From contig JADJNF010000002.1 of the NCBI GenBank assembly GCA_016714445.1, positions 186,001 through 250,000 of the forward strand: DNA of 64,000 nucleotides, given 5' to 3'. Shown one piece after another: positions 55,976 through 64,000 of this stretch (position 1 is its first letter; each line of letters starts with the position of its first letter). Under the pieces are notes generated by a model, which saw only the letters and a program-made list of their open reading frames with translations, did not search any database and was not told the origin of the DNA. This DNA is from Saprospiraceae bacterium. GTDB taxonomy: Bacteria > Bacteroidota > Bacteroidia > Chitinophagales > Saprospiraceae. Position numbers and translations under genes: made by a program.

Positions 55976-57112
55976 ATGAACGCGCACATTTTTATTGCCG
56001 GAAGCGGCGGTATAGGTCAGGCAGTAGGCCTTATTTTATCCGAATCTACAGCATTTAAAGCTACCATTTATTTTGGAGATGTATATCAGCAGGCCATAGA
56101 TACAGCCATACAGTTTGTAACCGAAGGCTGCAGCCACAGCACCCAACTCCACGGTGTACTTATGCCTAAGGAAGGCAGTAATGAATATATAGATGAAGTA
56201 CTTAAAAAATGTGATATCATTCTCGACTGCCTGCCCGGAAATCAAGCGCCACGTATGGCTTCCCTGGCAAAACAACACCATTGCCACTATGCAAACCTGA
56301 CCGAATATGTACAGGAGACCAAAGATGTCATTGAGATTTCCAAAGATGCTGACACCGCTTTTGTGCTCCAGACAGGTTTAGCCCCGGGCTTCATAAATGT
56401 ATTGGCGCACAAACTGTATGAAGAGTTCCGCGAAGATTTTGGAGTGGACATTGTCAACAGCATGCATATGAAAGTAGGCGCCATCAGTAAAAATGCGCCA
56501 TCACCCCATTATTATGCCTTCACCTGGAGTCCGATAGGTGTGGCTACCGAATATCTCAAAGATGCTGAAATTGTAAGAAACTTCAAAAAAATAAAAGTAC
56601 CTGCCCTTTCCGGTCTGGAGCGACTTATCATCGATGGCGATGAGTATGAAGACAATTTTACTTCCGGTGGTGCCGCTGACTTCCCTGATGCATTTGCCGG
56701 TAAGGTCAAAGACCTGGATTATAAAACGATCCGATATCCTGGTCATTATCAATGGGTAAAAAATACCATGTCTACCATTGCCAATAGCGATGACCGCATC
56801 AAAGCACTGGAAAACATCATGCTCGAAAACATACCCAGTGTAGAAGATGATGTCGTAGTAGTGTATGCATCGGTAGAAGGGAAAGACATAAACGGCAGGT
56901 TGAGACGCAAAGAGAAGTCGTACAAAATTTTCCCATCCATGGTGGGTAAAAAAAGACTGCGCGCTATACAGACCTCTACCGCAGCGCCACTTTGTGAAGT
57001 TGCTTATATGTTATTGACCCATCCGTGGAAAGGTACCATATTGCAAAGTCAGCTTTCAACGAGAGATTTTCTGAATGGGCCATTTGTGACGGCTATATAT
57101 GGGAAGTATTGA
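55976..57112 (+). CDS. Saccharopine dehydrogenase-like NAD(P)-binding protein, ~378 aa
   Basis: I choose ATG 55976 because MNAHIFIAGSGGIGQAVG puts the Rossmann GxGGIG at the very N-terminus; an in-frame ATG at 55907 adds 23 unlikely residues. The saccharopine dehydrogenase fold continues with LDCLPGNQAP, TGLAPGFINVLA and a C-terminal catalytic-like domain. Family members act in lysine or polyamine metabolism; the precise substrate is not evident. Monocistronic. Confidence 0.85.
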   Translation: MNAHIFIAGSGGIGQAVGLILSESTAFKATIYFGDVYQQAIDTAIQFVTEGCSHSTQLHGVLMPKEGSNEYIDEVLKKCDIILDCLPGNQAPRMASLAKQHHCHYANLTEYVQETKDVIEISKDADTAFVLQTGLAPGFINVLAHKLYEEFREDFGVDIVNSMHMKVGAISKNAPSPHYYAFTWSPIGVATEYLKDAEIVRNFKKIKVPALSGLERLIIDGDEYEDNFTSGGAADFPDAFAGKVKDLDYKTIRYPGHYQWVKNTMSTIANSDDRIKALENIMLENIPSVEDDVVVVYASVEGKDINGRLRRKEKSYKIFPSMVGKKRLRAIQTSTAAPLCEVAYMLLTHPWKGTILQSQLSTRDFLNGPFVTAIYGKY

Positions 57113-57353
57113 TGGTGGTGGTTTCGTAACGATTTCAATAGTCTGAATTTCTTCATCATGGAGAATATATTCTATTGCATTGATAAACAATGGAGTAAAA
57201 TAACTGAATAATTGAAGTCAGTATAGATTACCATTTTTAAAAGCAAAAATGCAATGTTGTCTCATCCAATTACTTTTTGATAAAAAAAGTGGTTTGATCA
57301 GGAGAAAAATATGAAAACAAAACTAACTTTACTTAAAATTAAGACTAATCACT

Positions 57354-58352
57354 ATGTGGGCAACTAAATTTTTATTAATTTTTATGATTTTAGCACCTCT
57401 TCTTGAAAGTAAGAGCCAGGATATACACTTAACAGACTACAAAACTTTTTCCAATTTTTTTAACCCTGCCCAGACAGGTGACTACTTAGGATATGTAAAA
57501 GTACAGGCATCTACCAGGACCCAATATGAAAGAACATATGAACAAGGAATGATTGGTACACAGTTTAATGCTTTTTCGCCCATCAGTAAAAAACACTGGA
57601 TAGGTGTTGGCCTGAATTTCGTTTATGATCGCTCCGGTTCGTTGTCACTTGAGGCTACAGGTGGAGATTTACTTTTGGCTTATCATATCCCTTTAGGAAA
57701 AAAACAAAATCAAACCATTAGTATTGGAGGAAGTTATGGATTTGCATCTATTGGGGCTGATACTAAAAACTATAAAAGTGAAAATACCATATTGGGTAAT
57801 TTTGATCCGGACAAATTGGCGTTAAGTACCCTAAATACACAGATATTTTCAAGTAGTGCAGGTATATATTTTAAATCAAAGATACTAAAAATACATTTAT
57901 TGAAAGCCGGAATTTCTATCATCAGACTGAATTCTCCGGTTTTCAGCGTGCTTGGAAATAAATCTGAAGCCAGCTGGGGCAAACGATTAAATGTATTTGT
58001 CTCATATAAACATACTATTAATAAAATGATTCAAATAGAACCAGCTATTTACTTCTCTCAATCTGAAAATCAAAACAATATTAATTTACAAATTCTTTCT
58101 GAGTGGAAATTAACAAAAAAAAATAATTGGAAAGCGGTCATAGGAATAGCTCAAAGATGGGATGAATCCACTGATTTTATCACGGGATATAAAACCGAAA
58201 ATCTATATATCAGTCTGGCTTTTGATATACTTTCTTCATCATCTGTCGGAGTGTTGAGTAACCCGGGCGCCATTGAGCTGGGAGGTTACTACATCTTTTA
58301 TAAAAATACCAAACCCAAAATTAAACCCACCATATTTTGTCCTAAACTATAA
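57354..58352 (+). CDS. PorP/SprF family type IX secretion-linked membrane protein, 332 aa
   Basis: A signal peptide (1-23, ending SKSQD) precedes a family-typical start (DIHLTDYKTFSNFFNPAQTG) and an outer membrane beta-barrel. PorP/SprF proteins help attach T9SS-exported type B substrates to the surface. Two genes downstream encode such a substrate, the standard co-operon. Length and termini look complete. Confidence 0.9.
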   Translation: MWATKFLLIFMILAPLLESKSQDIHLTDYKTFSNFFNPAQTGDYLGYVKVQASTRTQYERTYEQGMIGTQFNAFSPISKKHWIGVGLNFVYDRSGSLSLEATGGDLLLAYHIPLGKKQNQTISIGGSYGFASIGADTKNYKSENTILGNFDPDKLALSTLNTQIFSSSAGIYFKSKILKIHLLKAGISIIRLNSPVFSVLGNKSEASWGKRLNVFVSYKHTINKMIQIEPAIYFSQSENQNNINLQILSEWKLTKKNNWKAVIGIAQRWDESTDFITGYKTENLYISLAFDILSSSSVGVLSNPGAIELGGYYIFYKNTKPKIKPTIFCPKL

Positions 58353-58385
58353 TATTAATGAACATCACTTCAATTTGAATAAATC

Positions 58386-59147
58386 ATGAAAATAATCATT
58401 CCAATTCTTCTCTTTCAATTTTTATTTCACATCCAGATTAAGGCTCAGGATCCTTTACATATAAAAAACAGAAACTTACCTTGTGTGGAAAGAAAATTTC
58501 ATCTTTACATCCACTTAGTCTCTGATTCCCTGGGAAATATCAACATCTCAGAATCTGACATAGAAAAACAATTAGAGATTGCAAACCAAGCCTTCAAACC
58601 CATTTGTATATCTTTTGATTATTGTAAAATAGACACCGTACATGACCATTCTTTTTTCCATATAAATGATGATGAAGAAATAGAACTACTTATGTCCAGG
58701 TTTCAAAAGAAAAGAAGAATAAATCTTTACTATACCGGTTCAGTTTTAGATGAAAATATAAATTCCTATTCATATCACAGCGGTATTTTAACTGAAAATT
58801 CCGGAGTCATCATTGTCCCTTTGAGTGGCAAAGGACTGATTCATGAATTGGGCCACACGTTTGGACTACTCCATATTTTTGAAACTAAATTCGGCGCTGA
58901 AAAAGCAGATGGATCCAATTGTGCTGTAAGTGGTGACTTGATTTGCGACACGCCGGCTGCGCCTTATGTTCTACCCAATAAAACTTGTACCTTTACCTCT
59001 AAACTCAAGGATATAAATGGCGATTTTTACAGGTCGGAAATAGGCAACTATATGTCTCATTTCTTTTGTGCTCATTGTTTCTTCACAACAGAACAGTATG
59101 AACGCATGGTTGAAAATTATTTGGCTTCACCCATAAAAATGTGGTAA
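58386..59147 (+). CDS. M43-like zinc metalloprotease (metzincin), 253 aa
   Basis: A signal peptide (1-20, ending IKAQ) is followed by a short protease domain. The extended zinc motif HELGHTFGLLH (about 154-164) and the Met-turn region EIGNYMSHFF identify a metzincin, probably pappalysin M43-like. No T9SS tail is apparent, so export to the periplasm or surface is uncertain. It lies between PorP/SprF and the PKD giant (33 and 2 bp gaps), suggesting it processes or clears the partner proteins. Confidence 0.85.
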   Translation: MKIIIPILLFQFLFHIQIKAQDPLHIKNRNLPCVERKFHLYIHLVSDSLGNINISESDIEKQLEIANQAFKPICISFDYCKIDTVHDHSFFHINDDEEIELLMSRFQKKRRINLYYTGSVLDENINSYSYHSGILTENSGVIIVPLSGKGLIHELGHTFGLLHIFETKFGAEKADGSNCAVSGDLICDTPAAPYVLPNKTCTFTSKLKDINGDFYRSEIGNYMSHFFCAHCFFTTEQYERMVENYLASPIKMW

Positions 59148-59149
59148 CC

Positions 59150-62100
59150 ATGAAAAACAATATTTCTCTTATAATCACTATAATAATTTTTACCTGCAGC
59201 ATTTTAAAAGCCCAAATCGCAAGCGACACTTTAGGCTGCATCCCTTTACTGGTTTCCTTTAAAAGTCCGGACCCTTCACTGACCCGAACAGCCTGGGATT
59301 TTAAGGATGGAGCATCATCTGATCTGTTAAATCCAAGCCATGTTTTCATCAAAGCAGGTACTTATTTTGTGACTCTTAAAAACGCGGACACATTGGTGAC
59401 AACAGTTAAAATTGTCATCTTACCGGAACTCATTTTAAATATTTCAGTTGATACCAATCAAGGTTGTGCTCCAATCAGTATATTTTTCAATGATGTCACA
59501 CCCTATTCAAACGAGATTATGGCTCAAAATTTTTTGTGGGATTTCGGTGACGGTACCGGCAGTACATCGTCGAATCCAACACACACCTATACTGATATTG
59601 GTAACTTTGATGTCACACTAACCGTAAATACAAATATCGAACAATGTGATGTCACTCAGACATTTTCAAATATGGTAAGTATTGAAAATAAACAAAATGT
59701 ACAATTCAGCATAGACAAAATTGAGCCTTTGTGTACATTTCCGACTTACGTGTTTTATAAAAATACCGGCAACTCAGAACCAGGAAATCAATACCTATGG
59801 GATTTTGGCAATGGTGTTACATCTACCAAAGCGCAGCCTGAACCTGTATTATATGAATCAGCAGGAAATTATACGGTTGTACTAAAAGTTGATAACAATA
59901 AAGGATGTCAATCAAATATTACATTTTTAAATAGATTAGAATTTTATCCCAAAATTGATATCGGGCTAAAAGATACTTTTTGTTTAGGTCAGGCTTTGAC
60001 TATAGATAATCGTACTGTTGCCAAGTCATTTTTCTGGAACTTCGGACCGAATGCAAAACCATCATCATCTATAGCTAAAATTCCTGAGGGAATAAAATAT
60101 CTGACCGAAGGTAATCATCAAATCATTTTAACTGCGGAATCTGAATCCGGTTGCAAGAAAGATACTGTGTTCCCCATTAAAATAAACAAAATAGATGCAT
60201 CATTCACCATGGATCCTGCTTTTGGATGTGTGTTGCCGCTGGAGGTAAAATTTTCTGCAAATGATAAGACATTTATTAAGTACGAATGGAATCAGGTTAA
60301 TGGACCAGCCGAAATCTTAAGTAAGATAGATACCATAAAAAGAGACACTTTTTACTACAATAAATTAGACAGTCTTCCTATGATTTTGAAAGTAACTGCT
60401 TTGGATGGCTGTCAGGCTTCAGACACGTTAATATTTTATTACCAACTTCCAAATTCTCAATTTACTTTAAATGATTTTGAAGGCGAGGCGCCATTTTTTC
60501 TGAAAGTAGAAGATAAGTCTGAATCATACTTTCCTATTGTAAAATGGATATTCACATGGGGCGATGGTACAAGTTCAGAATATACCATTTCGGATATTGC
60601 TACTGCTTCTCATCTCTATACAGAGCCAGGTAAATATTATGTAAATCTTATGATTATCAATGAAGCGGGTTGTATCGACGAATATTATGGTGCCTGGATT
60701 ACGGTTCATGAGAAGCCTGAATTTTTAGATCCAACAACCTGCAATGGTGGTGGCAGTGTTGGTGAAATCATTTGTTATAAAAGTAATTTTACATTAATTC
60801 TTAATAATGTGCCTCCACAATTTGATGCTTTTCATTTTAAGCTGGGCAATACCGTATCTCATTGCGAATCTGAACATACGATAGTGACAAAAGCACTGGA
60901 CGACCCGGGAACGTACGATTTAGGCGCAACATTGGAAAATGGGGGCGTTTTCTATGAGTTCGAAGCTAATAATGATATTGTTATACATGGCGCTAAGGCT
61001 AAAATTGCCTATCAAACCAATTGTAAGGACAAAAACCTGGTTTTTTTTGAAAATAAAAGTATCAATGATTTATCACATTATTGGTTGGTTAATGGGCAGA
61101 CCATCACAGCGGATACCTTTTCGTACCGTTTCCCGGACAAAAGTGAACATAAGGTCTTACTTATAGCAGAAAATGAAACTGAAGGATGCAAACCGGACAC
61201 CGCTGAAGTTATAATTTTTATCAGAGATGTAAAATCCAGGATTACCACTCCGTTAAATTGGTGCGCAGACATCCCTACTTTTCTATCCAGCTCACTTTCA
61301 CAAGATGATGTAGTAGGTTGTAAGATGGGTTATTTCTGGAGTTTTCCGGGATATCTGGATATGGAACACATTGTTACCGATGAGGACACTATAGAAGTAA
61401 AATTACCTAAAGGAAAACACCGGCTGAGTCTGGAAGTTCGCGATGTCAATGGGTGTCGTGATACCAGCTATATTGATGTGACTGTACATACACTGCAAGC
61501 CGATTTTGTTACAGACAAGCCGGCTATTTGTGACTCAGTGCTGATAACTTGCACTGACCGTTCACAACATGACAATCCCATCGTACAATATAACTGGAAT
61601 CTTCAACCTGAAAAAAATCTGCCCGTCATTACTCACCTATTCAATACATTAGATGATAATGCCGTGAGAATATCCCTGAGTATCAAAGATATTTATGGTT
61701 GTGAAAGCAGTATTACAAAGATTTATGACATTTACCAGCCTTCTTCTGAAATCACTTATGATTCTATTATGTGTGTCTCAAATCTTAAGGAGATCCATGC
61801 CAGTGATTTTAATGACTATGGATCATCGTTGTCTTTTCATTGGAGAATAAATGATCAACCAATTGCTGGTCAGCAGATACTTAATTTGTCCGGATTAAGC
61901 CCGGGAATCCACGATATAAAACTCAACATTACAGAGAAAGCTACTATGTGTAAAAATGAATATATGTTTAAAATAAAAGTCTTAAATGATCCTGTGGCTA
62001 TCATAGGCGGGCTGGAAGACTCATTGTTTTGTCATCCAAAATCGTTCATATTGCTGGCTGACCAATCGACCAAAGACCCTGAAGATATACTTACCTATCA

Positions 62101-63484
62101 ATGGGATTTTGGCAACAATAAATCATCATCAAAACGAAATCCGGCAGTAACTTATGGCAAAGGCGAATATACCATTTACCTCACCGCAAACTCAAAATTC
62201 GGATGTGAAAACACCACACAAAAAACCATCACTCTGGTAGGACCTGAAGGTAAAATAATTGCAGACAAAGACATGGTTTGCAAAGGTGAAAGTGTGATAT
62301 TTCAATTGAAGGATGCTATTGATGTGACTTCATTTTATTGGGATTTTGGACAAGGGGAAACCAATAATGGTATTTCTCCGTCTTCTTACCAATACAATTT
62401 TGTACCTGAATCCGGAAAAACGTTTGTTTCCCTGGTGCTGGAATCATCAGATACAGGATGCGAAACAGTATTGACTGTCCCCGTTTACATTCATCAGGTC
62501 ACTGCATCCTTCCTCCCCGATACTACCTGCAATGACTCCATGTTTATCAATAACCAATCTTTTGGAGCAGATCGGCATATTTGGAAATACAATGAAAAAA
62601 TCTTAAGTGAAGACGCGAATCCCTGGATCAACATTGGAAATCCAGGTACATATCCTCTTCAGCTCATCATCAGCAACAATAGCAATGGATGTAAAGACAC
62701 AACGGAAAACCTCATTACGTTTTTACCACGACCTGTAGTCAATCATCCGAAGGTATTACAATTGTGCGCGGATGAAACCTATAGTTTTTCTGTAAATCCC
62801 CAAAATACTTATAATTTCAGTCCTTCGGGAATCGCATCACTCGATCAAAATGAAATTTTCATATCAACTCAAAAAAGTGATTTACTCCAAATAACTGCAA
62901 CCGGAGTAAACGGATGTGTTACAAATTCGATAATAACAATTTCACATAGCGAATATAACAACATGGATTTTAATGCACAGTACTTGCTTTGTGATGATTT
63001 CAGTAAAGTTAATCTCATTCTAGGTTTGAAATCAGGAGAAACCATCGTTTGGAGTCTTAATAGCGGAAATCTACCATCAGGTTACCTGTCTTGCGATACT
63101 TGTGATAACCCGTTAATTATACGTCCATTAGAAGGAGAATTAAAAGCAAATGTTCTTAATGAAAATGAATGTTTACAAAGGACTTATTACTATTACATTG
63201 AGAATGCACAAATAGAGATTCCAAACTTTTTCTCTCCAAATAATGATTCGGTCAATGATAATTTTGGACCTGTCATGAAAAATCTGGTGTCCCTTCCTTT
63301 GGAGATTGAACAAATTAAAATTTATAACAGATGGGGGAACGAAGTCTACAAATCAGATAAAATTTGGGACGGCAACATTGATGGCAAAAATGCCCCGGCA
63401 GAAGTATATTATTACACCATGACCTATTTTATTGGCAACAGTTGCTACCATACAGCTAAAGGTAATGTAACCCTAATGAGATGA
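59150..63484 (+). CDS. PKD-domain protein with gliding-motility-type (T9SS type B) sorting domain, ~1444 aa
   Basis: Start chosen at ATG 59150 (MKNNISLII), 2 bp after the protease stop; a GTG at 59141 overlaps it. After the signal peptide (to ILKAQ, about 22) come about a dozen PKD-type modules, with WDFGDG and its variants, plus paired Cys. The last ~85 residues (FFSPNNDSVNDNF, IYNRWGNEVY, YYYTMTYFIG) form the CHU_C-like type B sorting domain. It should be exported by T9SS and attached to the surface by the PorP/SprF protein encoded in the same operon, as a large adhesin or structural protein. Confidence 0.9.
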   Translation: MKNNISLIITIIIFTCSILKAQIASDTLGCIPLLVSFKSPDPSLTRTAWDFKDGASSDLLNPSHVFIKAGTYFVTLKNADTLVTTVKIVILPELILNISVDTNQGCAPISIFFNDVTPYSNEIMAQNFLWDFGDGTGSTSSNPTHTYTDIGNFDVTLTVNTNIEQCDVTQTFSNMVSIENKQNVQFSIDKIEPLCTFPTYVFYKNTGNSEPGNQYLWDFGNGVTSTKAQPEPVLYESAGNYTVVLKVDNNKGCQSNITFLNRLEFYPKIDIGLKDTFCLGQALTIDNRTVAKSFFWNFGPNAKPSSSIAKIPEGIKYLTEGNHQIILTAESESGCKKDTVFPIKINKIDASFTMDPAFGCVLPLEVKFSANDKTFIKYEWNQVNGPAEILSKIDTIKRDTFYYNKLDSLPMILKVTALDGCQASDTLIFYYQLPNSQFTLNDFEGEAPFFLKVEDKSESYFPIVKWIFTWGDGTSSEYTISDIATASHLYTEPGKYYVNLMIINEAGCIDEYYGAWITVHEKPEFLDPTTCNGGGSVGEIICYKSNFTLILNNVPPQFDAFHFKLGNTVSHCESEHTIVTKALDDPGTYDLGATLENGGVFYEFEANNDIVIHGAKAKIAYQTNCKDKNLVFFENKSINDLSHYWLVNGQTITADTFSYRFPDKSEHKVLLIAENETEGCKPDTAEVIIFIRDVKSRITTPLNWCADIPTFLSSSLSQDDVVGCKMGYFWSFPGYLDMEHIVTDEDTIEVKLPKGKHRLSLEVRDVNGCRDTSYIDVTVHTLQADFVTDKPAICDSVLITCTDRSQHDNPIVQYNWNLQPEKNLPVITHLFNTLDDNAVRISLSIKDIYGCESSITKIYDIYQPSSEITYDSIMCVSNLKEIHASDFNDYGSSLSFHWRINDQPIAGQQILNLSGLSPGIHDIKLNITEKATMCKNEYMFKIKVLNDPVAIIGGLEDSLFCHPKSFILLADQSTKDPEDILTYQWDFGNNKSSSKRNPAVTYGKGEYTIYLTANSKFGCENTTQKTITLVGPEGKIIADKDMVCKGESVIFQLKDAIDVTSFYWDFGQGETNNGISPSSYQYNFVPESGKTFVSLVLESSDTGCETVLTVPVYIHQVTASFLPDTTCNDSMFINNQSFGADRHIWKYNEKILSEDANPWINIGNPGTYPLQLIISNNSNGCKDTTENLITFLPRPVVNHPKVLQLCADETYSFSVNPQNTYNFSPSGIASLDQNEIFISTQKSDLLQITATGVNGCVTNSIITISHSEYNNMDFNAQYLLCDDFSKVNLILGLKSGETIVWSLNSGNLPSGYLSCDTCDNPLIIRPLEGELKANVLNENECLQRTYYYYIENAQIEIPNFFSPNNDSVNDNFGPVMKNLVSLPLEIEQIKIYNRWGNEVYKSDKIWDGNIDGKNAPAEVYYYTMTYFIGNSCYHTAKGNVTLMR

Positions 63485-63523
63485 CACATAAAGGGTAAGA
63501 ATAAAATTTACTTTATTTGATTC

Positions 63524-64000
63524 TTACAACCCCTTCACCTTGTAATGGTGATTGGGATCATCCACTTTAATGATTTTATCGTTTAAATAGTTGGCCTCTA
63601 CCAGTCCGTCCCTTAGTTTGACGATGCGGTGTGCGTGATCAGCGATATCCGGTTCGTGGGTGACGACGATGATGGTATTGCCGGCATTGTGTATACGCTC
63701 AAAAATGCCCATAATCTCCACCGATGTTTTGGTGTCCAGGTTTCCGGTTGGTTCGTCAGCCAGTATGATGGCCGGATCATTGACCAAAGCCCTCGCAATA
63801 GCTACTCTTTGTCTTTGTCCTCCGGAGAGTTCGTTGGGTTTGTGGGTCATCCTGTCGCCCAGTCCGACTTTATTGAGCGCTTCAGTGGCTTTTTCTATAC
63901 GCTGTTGTTTATTGTATCCTGCATATACCAGCGGCAGGGCAACATTATCCAATGCGGACAATCTGGGCAGGAGGTTAAAAGTCTGAAATACAAACCCGAT
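63524..64000 (-). CDS. ABC transporter ATP-binding protein (LolD/MacB-like), partial
   Basis: Only the C-terminal part is present; the frame continues off the right edge. Q-loop GFVFQTFNLLPRL lies at 63958-63996. The signature LSGGQRQRVAIARAL, Walker B IILADEPTGNLD and the switch His in VVTHE follow. These match the FtsE/LolD/MacB group that acts on membrane or lipoprotein export. The upstream partner cannot be seen. Convergent with the PKD gene, 39 bp apart. Confidence 0.93.
   Translation of the reverse strand: MGFVFQTFNLLPRLSALDNVALPLVYAGYNKQQRIEKATEALNKVGLGDRMTHKPNELSGGQRQRVAIARALVNDPAIILADEPTGNLDTKTSVEIMGIFERIHNAGNTIIVVTHEPDIADHAHRIVKLRDGLVEANYLNDKIIKVDDPNHHYKVKGL

Overview
The window is chromosomal DNA from a member of the Bacteroidota, most likely a Saprospiria-like lineage. 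This is inferred from several traits. Many proteins carry C-terminal type IX secretion sorting domains (types A and B). There is a PorP/SprF-family protein, a conserved MoxR/DUF58/DUF4350/DUF4129/SpoIIM/RDD cluster, a SusC-like TonB-dependent receptor, many genes without obvious Shine-Dalgarno sites, and moderately AT-rich DNA. I saw no rRNA, tRNA or CRISPR array.

Region 1 (1-5,000) is accessory and clearly AT-richer. Three imperfect palindromes of 65-67 bp (754-820, 962-1026, 1318-1384) have the architecture of integron attC sites. The ends of the segments between them are exactly complementary, as expected of excisable cassettes. No complete integrase is present, so this looks like a CALIN (attC cluster lacking an integrase), with a truncated IntI/Xer-like tyrosine recombinase at 4571-4893. 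On the left, a reverse-oriented SIR2-family NADase gene (truncated by the window edge) abuts the first attC; this family is known from phage defence. One cassette has no credible ORF, one encodes an 86-aa protein, and a roughly 2.9-kb segment carries a patchwork of small genes. These include two related two-TM membrane proteins, a 31-aa hydrophobic peptide framed by hairpins, and a DUF2158 protein.

Region 2 (5.1-15.8 kb) is conserved chromosome: a zinc-ribbon protein, the MoxR-type operon (SpoIIM > DUF4129 > DUF4350 > MoxR > DUF58, with divergent RDD), a TonB-dependent receptor behind a clear TPP riboswitch (hence probably thiamine uptake), and a quinone-oxidoreductase-like MDR enzyme.

Region 3 (15.8-32.2 kb) is dominated by three tandem giant secreted paralogues of 1450-1670 aa. 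Each has an N-terminal signal, a shared Cys-containing module, HYR-like modules, an internal dockerin-like Ca-binding pair and a T9SS type A tail. The 1-kb gap between the first two holds a 17-G tract flanked by 24-bp inverted repeats. A small T9SS protein follows.

Region 4 (32.5-43 kb) holds a NarL-type response regulator and, about 0.85 kb away and divergent, a TPR sensor histidine kinase. The gap between them contains a 53-codon ORF with its own terminator and a long-hairpin/terminator unit. Then come a PLP desulfhydrase-like enzyme, an esterase lipoprotein, a NamZ/DUF1343 muramidase broken by a one-base frameshift, a GNAT/FemAB-like protein and a dienelactone hydrolase.

Region 5 (43-57 kb) has orphan paaG and paaD with PAP2; an osmC-metZ-membrane protein-THEP1 NTPase operon; recQ-GH16; mpg; ftsK; and a saccharopine dehydrogenase-like gene. 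Region 6 (57.3-63.5 kb) is a PorP/SprF + M43-like metalloprotease + giant PKD/type B-sorted adhesin operon. The window ends inside a LolD/MacB-like ABC ATPase.
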